Origin: Tangfeifania diversioriginum
GTDB lineage: Bacteria; Bacteroidota; Bacteroidia; Bacteroidales; Prolixibacteraceae
DNA: 64,000 bases
Assembly: GCA_945873105.1 (NCBI GenBank)
Contig: CAMCBW010000017.1
Location: 38,178 to 102,177, forward strand
Direction of reading: 5' to 3'
Shown in pieces: positions 18,404 through 28,328 of the stretch. Position numbers and translations under genes: made by a program. Every line of letters begins with the position of its first letter. The first letter of the stretch is position 1. The notes beneath the pieces were generated by a model. It was not told where the DNA came from. It saw nothing but the letters and a program-made list of their open reading frames with translations, and ran no database searches.

Positions 18404-19945
18404 TTATTCCTTTTTTGCTTTCTTTTTTGTACTCATTTTTTGCCCACTTTCAACCTCCACTTCTGGTGTATCGCCATCCTGGTTTTTGGTCAGTGTTGCT
18501 TTATGCTCCCACGGAAGCGAGCGGTCGAATAATTTTGGGAAATATTCATATCCATGCCCGGTCACTACCTTTTCCTGAATGGCTTTCAGTTCGGTATCAT
18601 AGTTTTTTTTCATTTGTGCAAGTATGCCGGCGTTTTCAGGATTACTGGCAACATTTTTCATTTCGATCCGATCTTTTCCAATGTGGAACAATTCGTCCTT
18701 AGGTTTCATGCCGTTGGCGGCTGAGTACCAATAGATGTATTTCCATTCCGAAGTGACGACTGCCATAGACTGACCAGTTGCAATGCCCCAGAAATTGAAC
18801 AGCGGCAAAGATTCGCGAACCTGTTTGTCAGGATTGGTCAGCAATGGAAGCAGATTTTTCCCGTCGATACCATTTGGCGCTGGAACGCCTGAAAGTGCAA
18901 AAATAGTTGCAGCCATATCCACATTGGCAGTAATGGCATTGCTCACTTTGCCATCATTTTCTTTGGACAGACGCGGATCATAAATAATTAAGGGAGTTTT
19001 CGAGCCTTCTTCGTAGGGGATCACTTTGTCGCCAAAACCATGTGAACCACTATTGTATCCATTATCGGAGGTATAAATAATAACAGTGTTCTGCGCCAGC
19101 CCCAGACGTTCAAGCTCTTCGCGAATCATTCCTACGGCAGCATCTACCCCGGTGATGAGGGCATAATAGAGGCGCGCTGTACCATCGTAATCCTTCACCC
19201 ATTCGCGGTAATTGGTAGCTGCCCGCGTGGTATGGGCCTGGGGTGAAAGGTGCTTGCCATTTTCAACCCCGTAGTTGGCCGGACGGGTGAATGAATTCTT
19301 TGAATCGTAGTGTTTCAGGTCGATAGGGTCGGGCGTAAAAGGCATGTGTGGTGCTTTAAAGCTAATGCTCAAACAGAATGGTTTGCCGCTTGCCTTTGCC
19401 GCCTTCAGGAAATCTTGTCCCCAGGCACCGTAAGCGCGAGAACTGTGCGGATACTTTTCGGCATATTTGGCGATGCCTTCGTTCTGGGCCGTTTCATACT
19501 TCGTTTGACCAGGGCCTCCTGCCCAGACATTAAACTCCTTCCCAAAGGCTTCGAAATTCTCGTTTTGAATCACATATCCAATTTTGCCCGCAAACCCGGT
19601 AAAGTATCCGGCCTGCCGAAGTAGAACCGGATAGGAGTCCTCAAAGAAACGTCTTTCAAGGTCACCATGGCTGAAATTGCACCCGTGACGATATTCATAG
19701 AGCCCGGTCATAATACTGCACCGGCTTGCCATGCAGATGGAGGTGGTGTTGTAGTGATTGGAAAACCGTATACCATCCTTGGCGAGCTTGTCTATTTGAG
19801 GTGTGATAACATCCTTGTTACCATAGCAACCTACTGCCCCAATAGTCTGGTCATCGCTAAGGATAAAGATGATGTTTGGCCTATCAGCCGCTTTTAGTCC
19901 GATACCTGAAATCAATAGCGCTGCAGCAAATATATTCCTTTTCAT
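18404..19945 (-). CDS. Sulfatase (family S1, CMASR variant)
   Basis: 513 residues, signal peptide ending 'GIGLKAA', then 'NIIFILSDDQTIGAVGCYGN'. The active site is C71 in 'TSICMASRCSIMTG', C-x-A-x-R rather than the common C-x-P-x-R; Ala at this place is seen in several polysaccharide sulfatase subfamilies and still allows maturation. Later motifs are 'FAGKIGY', 'KAPHMPF' and 'IIYTSDNGYNSGSHG'. The C-terminus is Lys-rich (KKKAKKE), as in the neighbour at 19996. Gap to the upstream gene is 51 bp. Confidence 0.9.
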   Translation of the reverse strand: MKRNIFAAALLISGIGLKAADRPNIIFILSDDQTIGAVGCYGNKDVITPQIDKLAKDGIRFSNHYNTTSICMASRCSIMTGLYEYRHGCNFSHGDLERRFFEDSYPVLLRQAGYFTGFAGKIGYVIQNENFEAFGKEFNVWAGGPGQTKYETAQNEGIAKYAEKYPHSSRAYGAWGQDFLKAAKASGKPFCLSISFKAPHMPFTPDPIDLKHYDSKNSFTRPANYGVENGKHLSPQAHTTRAATNYREWVKDYDGTARLYYALITGVDAAVGMIREELERLGLAQNTVIIYTSDNGYNSGSHGFGDKVIPYEEGSKTPLIIYDPRLSKENDGKVSNAITANVDMAATIFALSGVPAPNGIDGKNLLPLLTNPDKQVRESLPLFNFWGIATGQSMAVVTSEWKYIYWYSAANGMKPKDELFHIGKDRIEMKNVASNPENAGILAQMKKNYDTELKAIQEKVVTGHGYEYFPKLFDRSLPWEHKATLTKNQDGDTPEVEVESGQKMSTKKKAKKE

Positions 19946-19995
19946 ATTTCATTAAAAATTGATACACATAGTTCATTTATAGACAACAGTTGAAA

Positions 19996-21525
19996 TTATT
20001 GTTCTGAATTCTTCTTTTTCTTCTTCTGCTCCTTAACGGGTTTGGCACCATCAGACTTGCTGTCGGGGTCCATTTTCCTGAGCATCGCTTCGTCCGGACC
20101 ACCGCCAAATTGTTTCCAGTAAAGTACTTTCATCGGGTTCATTTTTGGGCCGATGACATCTTCGTTCACCATTAAAGGCAAAGTTTCGATCCACCACTGA
20201 TCGTAAGCAGTCCTAAGTTTAGCAGCTACTTCCGGATATTTGGCTATAACGTTGGTTGTCTCGCCCGGGTCGGACTTCAGTTCGTACAATTCTTCGTTGT
20301 TCACCAATGTAAAGCTTGAGTTTTGAATCGCACAATTTCTATATTTTGACTCCGCGGCTTTGCCTTTCGCCCAACGACCAACATGGTGCACCAGGATACG
20401 ATCGGGCCACTCAGACTTTGGATTTTTAAATAATGGGAACAAGTTTTTACCTTCGACCTGTTGCTTTACTTTATCTGAAAGTTTTGCACCGGTAATGGCA
20501 GCCAAAGTCGGGAAAATATCAATAACCGAACTGAGTGCATCACATTCTACTCCGGAAGGAATTCCTCCGGCAGGCCAGCGAACAAATAAAGGAGAGCGCG
20601 TTCCACCCTGATAAGGCGTACCTTTTTGCCCTCTCATTCCGGCATTATAAATATTCACACCTGCTGTTCCACCGTTGTCAGTTCCAATATAAATAACCAG
20701 GGTATTTTCCTCAATACCCCATTCCTTAAGTTTCTTAAACAGCACACCAAAATTGGTATCAACATTCTCAATCATGCCGAAAAATTTCGCTATGTCTTCG
20801 GTCACTCCGGGTTTGCCGAGATATTGACGGTAATATTCTTCCGGTACGACATGAGGACCATGAGCGGCGTTCAAAGGGATGTATGCAAAAAACGGTTGAT
20901 TTGCTTTGCGTTTTGCATCCATCCATTTGGTGGCCTGAGCGAAAAATAGGTCGGTACAGTAGCCGGTGTTCTTCTCCCATTTGCCATTGTGCCATAATGC
21001 CGGATTGATATTTGTGTTTCCTGGTGCATCACCACAAGAACCGGGATAGGTCTGACCTATTCCACCACCACCATGTATATATACCTCATCGAAGCCACGA
21101 CTCTCCGGACGGTAGGCCTCCTCGTCGCCAAGATGCCATTTACCAAAAATGCCCGTGGTGTAACCAACGCTTTTAAGCATTTGTGGCAGTGTGTAAGTTT
21201 CAAGACTCATTCTCTCACGCTCGAGAATCGTATGTGTGACACCATTCTTAAACTCGTGCCTGCTGCTCATGAGAGACGCCCGGCAAGGCGAACAAGTGGG
21301 GCTAACATGAAACTGTGTAAATAACAAGCTCTCTTTCTTGAAAGCATCAACCGCTGGTGTGTGCATGATTGGGTTTCCCAAACAGGCATAATCGCCATAG
21401 CCCAAATCATCGGGCATAACAAGAATGATGTTGGGTTTAGCTGTATCTGTGACAGTAGTTTTTTCAGCGGCCAGACAGTTAGAAGTTATCCCAAAGCCGA
21501 TCAATAGGTAACTGGTTGTTTTCAT
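19996..21525 (-). CDS. Sulfatase (family S1, CSPCR)
   Basis: 509 residues with a signal peptide, then 'NIILVMPDDLGYGDYACLGN'. The formylglycine Cys is C78 in 'SPTCSPCRASLMSSR'. 'IFGKWHLGDEEAYRP', 'NAAHGPH' and 'VIYIGTDNGGTAG' supply the remaining active-site elements. The C-terminal tail is very basic (KKKKKNSEQ), like the tail of the downstream sulfatase, which suggests the two arose by duplication or share a localisation feature. 147 bp separate it from the GH28-like gene upstream, the widest gap of the operon. Confidence 0.9.
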   Translation of the reverse strand: MKTTSYLLIGFGITSNCLAAEKTTVTDTAKPNIILVMPDDLGYGDYACLGNPIMHTPAVDAFKKESLLFTQFHVSPTCSPCRASLMSSRHEFKNGVTHTILERERMSLETYTLPQMLKSVGYTTGIFGKWHLGDEEAYRPESRGFDEVYIHGGGGIGQTYPGSCGDAPGNTNINPALWHNGKWEKNTGYCTDLFFAQATKWMDAKRKANQPFFAYIPLNAAHGPHVVPEEYYRQYLGKPGVTEDIAKFFGMIENVDTNFGVLFKKLKEWGIEENTLVIYIGTDNGGTAGVNIYNAGMRGQKGTPYQGGTRSPLFVRWPAGGIPSGVECDALSSVIDIFPTLAAITGAKLSDKVKQQVEGKNLFPLFKNPKSEWPDRILVHHVGRWAKGKAAESKYRNCAIQNSSFTLVNNEELYELKSDPGETTNVIAKYPEVAAKLRTAYDQWWIETLPLMVNEDVIGPKMNPMKVLYWKQFGGGPDEAMLRKMDPDSKSDGAKPVKEQKKKKKNSEQ

Positions 21526-21671
21526 AAGTAATAAAATAAATTAGTTAGCGTTCGAAATTTACACGCAAGCAAATTTTACCTGATGCAGACATTCGATAGG
21601 CAAATTCCAAAAATTCAGCGAAATGTCAATACGGCCAAGCAATTTTTTCACATGAACCACATAAAAAGTTG

Positions 21672-23243
21672 TCAATCAAAGCTGATATTTTTGGTATTTT
21701 CTTCAATTTTCACCTGAGGGGAATTTTCATTTAACAGGTGTTTGAACCATGTTATATTTTCAAAGGTCACATCCGAAACCATGTGTTCTGCATCTGCACC
21801 TTTAATCCATATCGGATACCATCGTTCTTTTTCCACACCTGTTAATGCAATATTCTTAAACCGGACATTATTAATCTTTCCAGGTACCTGAGTTTTCATA
21901 TATTGGTTAACAACAGGTCTTAAACGGATTAAATCAAAGGCCCGATCGCCGGTTTGTTCGGGATAATCAGCATAAGCCGTAACATTTTCCACTGTTACAT
22001 CTTCAATAGACATCTCCTCGCCAGGTTCAAAAAGAAAAGGTGTCATATTGAAATGCAGAATGTCGAGGTTACGAAGGACAATATGTCTCATATATTTTGC
22101 CCGGCTTTCGTGACCCAGCAGGAAAATACGTGCCCGGTCTGCCCAAAGCAGGCAGTTTTCTACTGTAATGTACTCAACGTTATCATTAGTCGATCCAAAT
22201 TTTATACCTTTCATTGCAATGCAATCATCGTCTGTGCGGATAAAACAATCCCGGATATACACTCTTTGCGAGTTACAGGGATTAATCCCGTCATCATTGG
22301 GGTTTCTGCTGCAAACGAGCTTGACATTGGTGATAGATACAGAATCGCTGTTGTATATTGGAATTGTCCAACCCCAGGAACCCCTAAGGATAATACCTTC
22401 AACCATAACATTTTTTGTTTCACTCATGCGAATCATCGATCCGGGACCTTTTCGCCATGGCCATTCGTTTCCACAAAGTATTCCCCGGCCTGTTATTTTT
22501 ATATCATTGCCGGAAACATCCACTCCGCCTTTGACAATAGCGCCACCGGCTATATACAGCGTTTGACCTGACGAAAGTTTAATTTTTTCAGGCTTATGAA
22601 TTCCCGGGCCAAAGTATATGACATTGGGATCATCTTTTTTTGGTGGATTGACCTCAGGGGCATTGGCAAAAATTAGAAGAGGCTCAATTCTTCCTTCAGA
22701 CTCTATGGAAAGTTTGCATGGTTTGTTTATCGTAAAGGTTAAAGAATTCCCTTCCACTTTAGGTTCAATTCCAGCTGATAACGGGCGAATCACCAGCCTG
22801 TCGAGCGGTTTTTTAAGGGATGTAATCTTTATCGTAACTTCGCCTGAGAAATCAAAATAGCTGAAAGAATAAGGCCCGCCAACATCTTCCGGATTTAAAG
22901 TCCAGTCGGGGCGGTTTTCAACCTCGGCGATTTTGGCCAAATAGATATCCACCGGTTTGCCATTCACCTCCAAAATGTAATCCTCCGAAAGAATCTCATT
23001 TGGGGGTGCAGGATAAATAGTTACGATTGGATCATTTTTGGAAAACATCTTTTTAAGTTCAGAGCGCCCTTCCTCCCAATCTTCAGATGTGGTAACCCGC
23101 CTGTCACTAGTGAAAAACTGCCATGAATCCGGCAATTTGTCCGTTTGCGGAAGTTGGGAAACTGGCGGGAAATCATATCCATCTTGCGCCCATAGGTTAA
23201 TGGTAAGCAAAGTCATCAATATTATGGTTATGCAGGTTTTCAT
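21672..23243 (-). CDS. GH28-like right-handed beta-helix glycosidase
   Basis: 523 residues, signal peptide ending 'NLWAQ'. Residues ~70-190 form a beta-sandwich extension; the rest is a parallel beta-helix. GH28 landmarks are N316-D-D-G in 'RNPNDDGINP', D338-D-D in 'TDDDCIAMKG' and 'LLGHES'; the terminal RIK of polygalacturonases is not seen. GH28 enzymes invert alpha-linked galacturonans. Here, beside GH97, GH110 and sulfatases, it may act on another acidic or sulfated galactose linkage. GH49 has a similar two-domain shape and is the main alternative. Confidence 0.7.
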   Translation of the reverse strand: MKTCITIILMTLLTINLWAQDGYDFPPVSQLPQTDKLPDSWQFFTSDRRVTTSEDWEEGRSELKKMFSKNDPIVTIYPAPPNEILSEDYILEVNGKPVDIYLAKIAEVENRPDWTLNPEDVGGPYSFSYFDFSGEVTIKITSLKKPLDRLVIRPLSAGIEPKVEGNSLTFTINKPCKLSIESEGRIEPLLIFANAPEVNPPKKDDPNVIYFGPGIHKPEKIKLSSGQTLYIAGGAIVKGGVDVSGNDIKITGRGILCGNEWPWRKGPGSMIRMSETKNVMVEGIILRGSWGWTIPIYNSDSVSITNVKLVCSRNPNDDGINPCNSQRVYIRDCFIRTDDDCIAMKGIKFGSTNDNVEYITVENCLLWADRARIFLLGHESRAKYMRHIVLRNLDILHFNMTPFLFEPGEEMSIEDVTVENVTAYADYPEQTGDRAFDLIRLRPVVNQYMKTQVPGKINNVRFKNIALTGVEKERWYPIWIKGADAEHMVSDVTFENITWFKHLLNENSPQVKIEENTKNISFD

Positions 23244-23293
23244 ATTCTTTTTCTAACGGTCAATTGTTTCAGGTAATGACGAATTCTTTATTC

Positions 23294-25288
23294 TTATTCT
23301 GGCTTAAAACGTATTGCGCAACCTCCGGCAGAAGATAGCTGAATATTGAGCTTTTCGCCCTTTGAAACCGTTTTTTTCTCTATTACCACTTTCTTTGGAT
23401 AACGATCAGAATCCTGATTATCCCCATAAATTTCGGCAGTGTACGTTCCGGTACCAAGAAAATCTAACGGCAATTCAAGTTGACGTGGATTCCAGTTGGT
23501 CATGCTTCCAAGAAACCAATTATCTCCTTTGCGCCGGGCCATGGTAATGTATTCTCCGGGGATTCCATTCAATACTTTTGTTTCGTCCCAGGTTGCTGGG
23601 ACATCCATTATGAATTGAAATGACGGTTGTCCTTTATAAGCATCGGGATAATCTGAAACCATTTGAATTGGTGACTCATAAACAACATACATGGCCAGGT
23701 GGTGAGCACGTGTTCCCATAACCATGGGCTTGCTGCCGCGTGGCACAAATTCTTCTCTAGTAACATTGTTAAATCCTCCCGGAGTGTAGTCCATAAAGCC
23801 TTGTAGCATTCGTGTAAAAGGTAACATCAGGTGACAGTCCGGATTATCTCTTAAACCTCCCCTTGATACTTCCATTCCTACAACAGATTCATAACCAAGT
23901 ATATTAGGATAGGTTCTGCTTAAACCTGAAGGTTTGGTACTGCCGTGAAAATCAAGCATCAGGTGATGCTCGACGGCCTTCTTCGCAGCCCGGTAATAAA
24001 AGTCGATACCAGCCTGATCGTCCCTTTCTATAAAATCAATTTTTAAACCGGCAACTCCCCATTTTTCATAGAGAGGGAAAGCTTCCTCCAGCTGCCTAAC
24101 CGCATCACGGTAATGAATCCAAAGCCATATTCCTACTTTTTTTTGATTTGCGTATTTAACCAACAAAGGAATATCAACTCTTCCATTCATCTTTGTAATA
24201 TCATCCCTGGCTGCCCAGCCTGCATCGATGACCAAATGTTCAAAACCTGACTCCGCTGCAAAGTCAATATAATACTTCATCCCTTCGGTCGAAAAGGCTC
24301 TTACACCTTCAGCACCAATAGACCCATTCCACCAGTTCCATGCTGCTTTCCCCGGTTTTATCCATGAGGTTTCTTTTATAACATTTTCTTCATTCAAGTT
24401 GGTCAGTATGTTCGATTCAATTAATGCTCCCGGATCCTTGCCTACCTGGAGTATCCTCCACGGAGACCTAAGTGGCAGTGTACCTGTAACACATACGCTT
24501 GAATCTTCAAACTGGGGAGCAAGAAGAGCTTCGAGCCAGTGTCCTGACCAGCCCTTGGAAAGAGTGGTCAGGTACATCGAACTGTAGTTTTGCAAATCTG
24601 CTTCGTTGATAGCCACCCAGGCTAAACCCGGCAATTCCATGAGTAATGGTAACCCAAGCAATGGATCGTTCACAACACTGCCAAAATGTGAGTAGGCTGA
24701 TATGGGCAACTTCAGATATTCACTTTCGTAACTATGGACAAAATTTGGAAGCAACTGTGAGTAGGTAATGGCATCCTTGCTCATTTTAAATTCAACCCTC
24801 TCTCCAATTAAGCGAAATTCCTTCATGCCCGATTGCTCGGGAACAATATGCCTGAAAGCCACTGCGTCATTATAGGCCCTGGCTTCAATTGTAAGCATTC
24901 GTGCCGGACTTCCATTTTCCTGCAGTTGAATTGTTAAAACATTACATTTATCATTTACAAAATTCGTTTTCCCTGCAATTAGCTTGTATGATTGTTCGAG
25001 ACTGGATCTTTCCGTACTGACGATTTTAACATCTTCCCCCAGCGGTCTTTGATTTTCAAAATTCAAACTTAAAGCCGATTTGTCTACAATTGTCTTATCA
25101 TTATAAGTGACTGAATAGACCAATTGTTCCCCACTCACTGACACCTTTTTATTATTAATTGTTTCAAAAATAATGGACAAGCGCTTGTCAGGTGAAGAAA
25201 GAGATTGGGATTGTGCATAACTTATTGTTTGAAGTAACAATAAGAAAATAAAAAACAACTTTAATTTATACGAAATAGATCTTTTCAT
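23294..25288 (-). CDS. GH97 glycosidase, retaining type (probable alpha-galactosidase)
   Basis: 664 residues with a signal peptide ('FIFLLLLQTISYAQ'). The GH97 architecture of N-terminal sandwich, barrel and C-terminal sandwich is marked by 'VAINEADLQNYSSMYL', 'WIKPGKAAWNWWNG', 'HLVIDAGW' and 'AGLKIDFIERDDQ'. D418 in 'KIDF' is in the place of the nucleophile of retaining GH97 alpha-galactosidases; inverting alpha-glucosidases (SusB) use Glu pairs instead. C-terminal 'NGIPGEYITMARRKGDNWFLG' is also typical. With GH110 next to it, alpha-galactose release is the best reading. Confidence 0.85.
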   Translation of the reverse strand: MKRSISYKLKLFFIFLLLLQTISYAQSQSLSSPDKRLSIIFETINNKKVSVSGEQLVYSVTYNDKTIVDKSALSLNFENQRPLGEDVKIVSTERSSLEQSYKLIAGKTNFVNDKCNVLTIQLQENGSPARMLTIEARAYNDAVAFRHIVPEQSGMKEFRLIGERVEFKMSKDAITYSQLLPNFVHSYESEYLKLPISAYSHFGSVVNDPLLGLPLLMELPGLAWVAINEADLQNYSSMYLTTLSKGWSGHWLEALLAPQFEDSSVCVTGTLPLRSPWRILQVGKDPGALIESNILTNLNEENVIKETSWIKPGKAAWNWWNGSIGAEGVRAFSTEGMKYYIDFAAESGFEHLVIDAGWAARDDITKMNGRVDIPLLVKYANQKKVGIWLWIHYRDAVRQLEEAFPLYEKWGVAGLKIDFIERDDQAGIDFYYRAAKKAVEHHLMLDFHGSTKPSGLSRTYPNILGYESVVGMEVSRGGLRDNPDCHLMLPFTRMLQGFMDYTPGGFNNVTREEFVPRGSKPMVMGTRAHHLAMYVVYESPIQMVSDYPDAYKGQPSFQFIMDVPATWDETKVLNGIPGEYITMARRKGDNWFLGSMTNWNPRQLELPLDFLGTGTYTAEIYGDNQDSDRYPKKVVIEKKTVSKGEKLNIQLSSAGGCAIRFKPE

Positions 25289-25384
25289 GATAATTTTGCT
25301 TTTGTATAGTTATAAAATTGTACAAAGCGATAAGCTCCAAACAAGGAGCACAAATTTGATTGACTGTAACATCGCTTTCATGAT

Positions 25385-27178
25385 TTAGTGATCATTTTGA
25401 TCATCAATCTGCACATTGTCGCAGTAATCTACTATAAAGCGTTTGTTTAACTTTCCAGTCTTAGGATAAGCCATTGTTTTTTCAACGGTATTATTCCGCC
25501 AAATTAGGCCATCTACACAATAGGCATTAAGCAGTGTTAGATCATCGTATATTTGAAAAACATTATTTTCAATCAGTATATTACGGTTATAACGACTTAT
25601 ATCTTTATTTTCCATAATACCAGCTTTTACATCAATGATTGCTTTACCCCAAACTCCGTACAAGCAGTTTTCAAATCTGTTGTTACGTATCACACAATCA
25701 CGAACTCCACCTTGCTCAAACCAGAAAAATGAATCTCCCTCAAACAAAATGGCAGCACCAGGAGAATGAAAAGTATTGTTTTCGACCACCGTTTTCCCTC
25801 GACAATTTAGCAACATGCCCCTGGCGCGGTTATTTCGTACAATATTATTGGCTATATGAATTTCAGCGTAATCCTGGATTTCGGCAATTGCATCTCCAAT
25901 TTCAAGATTAGCCGGCAAATTTTTATCAAAAGTTACTTCCGTAATTTCCTTGTTGATTCTGTTTACCTGCTTAACAGTTACCGTATCAAAAGTAATCATA
26001 CTCTTACCGTGAACGAGTTCCAATTCCATTCCCGGTTTCATAAAATCGAAGCCATGTTGCTGTTGATGCTTAAGCTGTACAATAACTGTATAGTCTGCCT
26101 TTTTCTCGATAACCTGAACATAAATACCATGAATATTTGTTGCATCGTCTTTTTGATTTTCAAACAAATTGTTTGTCAATGTTATTTTACCTGTACAATT
26201 CACGAAATGGGTGGCATCCGCGGTTACACTAATCATTCTTCCATTGGATGGAGTAACCTTACATGCATCAATAGTAATATTGTGACTTCTTTGGCCAAGG
26301 ATTCCCATACCTCCGGCATGATTAATCGTAACATTATAAAAGTTTATATTCCTTGAATCGGAAAGCACAAACCCAGGATGTTTTCGATGGTTAGGACCAA
26401 AAACCATTGTATTGCCAATCGTCCCCGATAAACCGGGAACACAGATTCGCACTTTACTGCCACCTAGTAATTTTGCAGGGAAACCATTAATATCACTAAA
26501 GTAAAAATCCTTCACCATGTAAGCGGTTTCACGCTTTTGGGTATCATATTCCAACATATGTGAACTGCCGAAAGTCTCACTTTTTGACACAGTAGTTAAT
26601 TCTCCATTTTGTTTTTTGCCATCGGTAAAAAGCAAAGTTCCACGATGAACCTTGAACGGAAAGTTTTTTAGAATTTCGACATCCATTCCTTCTGCATCAT
26701 AGCCCAAAATGATCGCTTCGGTATGAAAAGTCCTGGAGTAGTCAATTGAAAAATTTTCAAACTTAATATTCTGCGAACCTTCAAGCACAAATGGACTAAG
26801 AAATCCATGAAACATTAGCTGTGCCCCTCGCCCGTCAATGGTCAAATCGCTTATGTCTTTAAGGTCGAATACAATCCTCTTCAATCCTTCATCGTTGTTG
26901 CTGATATAGCAATAACGTTCACTTGCAAATGTGGGATAAAAATCGTATTGTCCTTTTTCGAGAACAAGCATTTTAGCGCCCTTAGCATTACAGTCTGTTA
27001 GTGCTTTTTTTATGGCACGTACATCGTCAATGCCATCATTTACTATTGCTCCATAATCCTTGAGATATAGGATGTAAGGGATTGGACTTGTTTCAACAGG
27101 CTTGTTTTTAGCAAATGAACAGGCTGTGGTCAAAATTACTATAAAACCAATCCAGAGAAGCACAAATAATTTATTCAT
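25385..27178 (-). CDS. GH110-type beta-helix lipoprotein (alpha-1,3-galactosidase)
   Basis: 597 residues from ATG 27178, which gives a lipoprotein signal 'MNKLFVLLWIGFIVILTTAC'; an ATG at 27187 adds three residues. A pectate-lyase-like segment 'YLKDYGAIVNDGIDDVRAI' leads into a long parallel beta-helix. The acidic motif 'NQKDDATNIHG' (Asp pair about residue 344) resembles the catalytic region of GH110 alpha-1,3-galactosidases, known to act on blood group B and on lambda-carrageenan-type galactans. It is the first gene of the operon. Directly upstream sits an IS66 remnant on the same strand, so the original promoter or neighbours may have been lost. Confidence 0.75.
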   Translation of the reverse strand: MNKLFVLLWIGFIVILTTACSFAKNKPVETSPIPYILYLKDYGAIVNDGIDDVRAIKKALTDCNAKGAKMLVLEKGQYDFYPTFASERYCYISNNDEGLKRIVFDLKDISDLTIDGRGAQLMFHGFLSPFVLEGSQNIKFENFSIDYSRTFHTEAIILGYDAEGMDVEILKNFPFKVHRGTLLFTDGKKQNGELTTVSKSETFGSSHMLEYDTQKRETAYMVKDFYFSDINGFPAKLLGGSKVRICVPGLSGTIGNTMVFGPNHRKHPGFVLSDSRNINFYNVTINHAGGMGILGQRSHNITIDACKVTPSNGRMISVTADATHFVNCTGKITLTNNLFENQKDDATNIHGIYVQVIEKKADYTVIVQLKHQQQHGFDFMKPGMELELVHGKSMITFDTVTVKQVNRINKEITEVTFDKNLPANLEIGDAIAEIQDYAEIHIANNIVRNNRARGMLLNCRGKTVVENNTFHSPGAAILFEGDSFFWFEQGGVRDCVIRNNRFENCLYGVWGKAIIDVKAGIMENKDISRYNRNILIENNVFQIYDDLTLLNAYCVDGLIWRNNTVEKTMAYPKTGKLNKRFIVDYCDNVQIDDQNDH

Positions 27179-27223
27179 TTTAAGCATATTATATAATTTA
27201 CTGTTTTTATCTATCTATTGTAA

Positions 27224-27964
27224 CTATTCAGTGGCTACCTCGCATTGAGCAATCAGTCGGATAATTTCGAAAGGGTTCTGGTTATTCTTAATAGCGGTAT
27301 CAATTAATGACCTAATGGTAGCATAGATGTTTGCCCCTTCATCGGATTTAAAGAAACCACGTATTTTTTGCTTAACCTTAAAATTTCGGATAGCCCTTTC
27401 TGAACCGTTGTTGTCCGCTGGAATATCTTTGTTCAGAAGAAAGTTAAAGAGATGGTCCGAGTATTTGATCATCCTTTTCTGGAAGGCAATCATGTCCTTC
27501 ATATCTTTGTTAAGAGGCTCGGCAATCAGCTTCGAAAACAAGGAGAATATCTCTGCCACATTACCTTTTGTTTCTTTGTTGTCCCTTCTCAAATCGAGTG
27601 CTTTGGTTATTAAAAGGTACATCCTGCCTGCCCAGGTATCATTCTGGTATTTTTCTTCGAAGTGGGTCAGCTCGCTAAGCAAATGTGCCGTACAAATCTG
27701 GTGCTTGGCTGCACCTGTCTTGAAATAGGACGACCAGCAATCGGTAACCAAAATATTGTTTCGTAGACCTTCTGGCTTTATCCCTGATTCCCTAATTTTA
27801 ACCAACATCTCAGCTATGGAAGGGTATTTGGACTTCTCAATTTGTTGCAAGATCTGAAGGTAGCGTTTGATTTTTGCTTGATAGGACATTTGGTTCAATG
27901 GGTTAGATTCGGAAATACCTCTTAAAGGTATGAATAATCTGCCAGAATGCTGATTTGGTGACAA
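27224..27964 (-). pseudogene. IS66-family transposase remnant (C-terminal half)
   Basis: 246 residues; full IS66 transposases are about 500. The second catalytic block 'LVTDCWSSYFKTGAAKHQICTAHLL' is split as 'NILVTDCWSSYFK' and 'HQICTAHLLSELTHF', and the third is 'IPADNNGSERAIRNFKVKQK' with its Glu. The N-terminal zinc-finger/winged part and the first catalytic Asp are missing, and the first ~70 residues look like an internally deleted fusion. No terminal inverted repeats or partner orf1/orf2 genes are seen. It abuts the GH110 gene on the same strand. Confidence 0.82.
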
Positions 27965-28016
27965 TGGGTACTAAAAATTACAACAAATTCAATCTGATTA
28001 CTTAAATCCTTATGAT

Positions 28017-28265
28017 ATGGATCTTTATGAATTACTTAAAAATAAAGAAGTTAGTCTTAGTTTAACAATTAGCAGTAAGGATCTAATTTTGTTTGGTAAA
28101 ACAATCGCTGAACAAACTGCAAAAGCAATATTAGAAAGATATGAAGAGAAAATTTACACCCGTGCGGAAGTAGCCGATAAATTCAATATCAGTGAAGCAA
28201 CATTGTGGCGGTGGAGTAAACTGGGAATTGTTTCAATTAAACCTTTCGTAGATCTTAGCATCTAA
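28017..28265 (+). pseudogene. Frameshifted helix-turn-helix protein
   Basis: 82 residues ending in a compact HTH ('IYTRAEVADKFNISEATLWRWSKLGI'), the excisionase/MerR-like domain of small Bacteroidota DNA-binding proteins. Such proteins usually end with a basic wing and 'SKEMDRIKYTI'-like tail. Here that tail is present in another frame (from about 28255: A-S-K-E-M-D-R-I-K-Y-T-I), after 'KPFVDLSI' and a stop. A small deletion plus frameshift near 28235-28255 explains this. It neighbours the IS66 remnant, and both look like debris of a mobile region. Confidence 0.65.
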
Positions 28266-28328
28266 AGAAATGGACCGGATAAAATATACTATATGCCAAA
28301 TCATCAAGATATAATTCGGAGTTATAAA

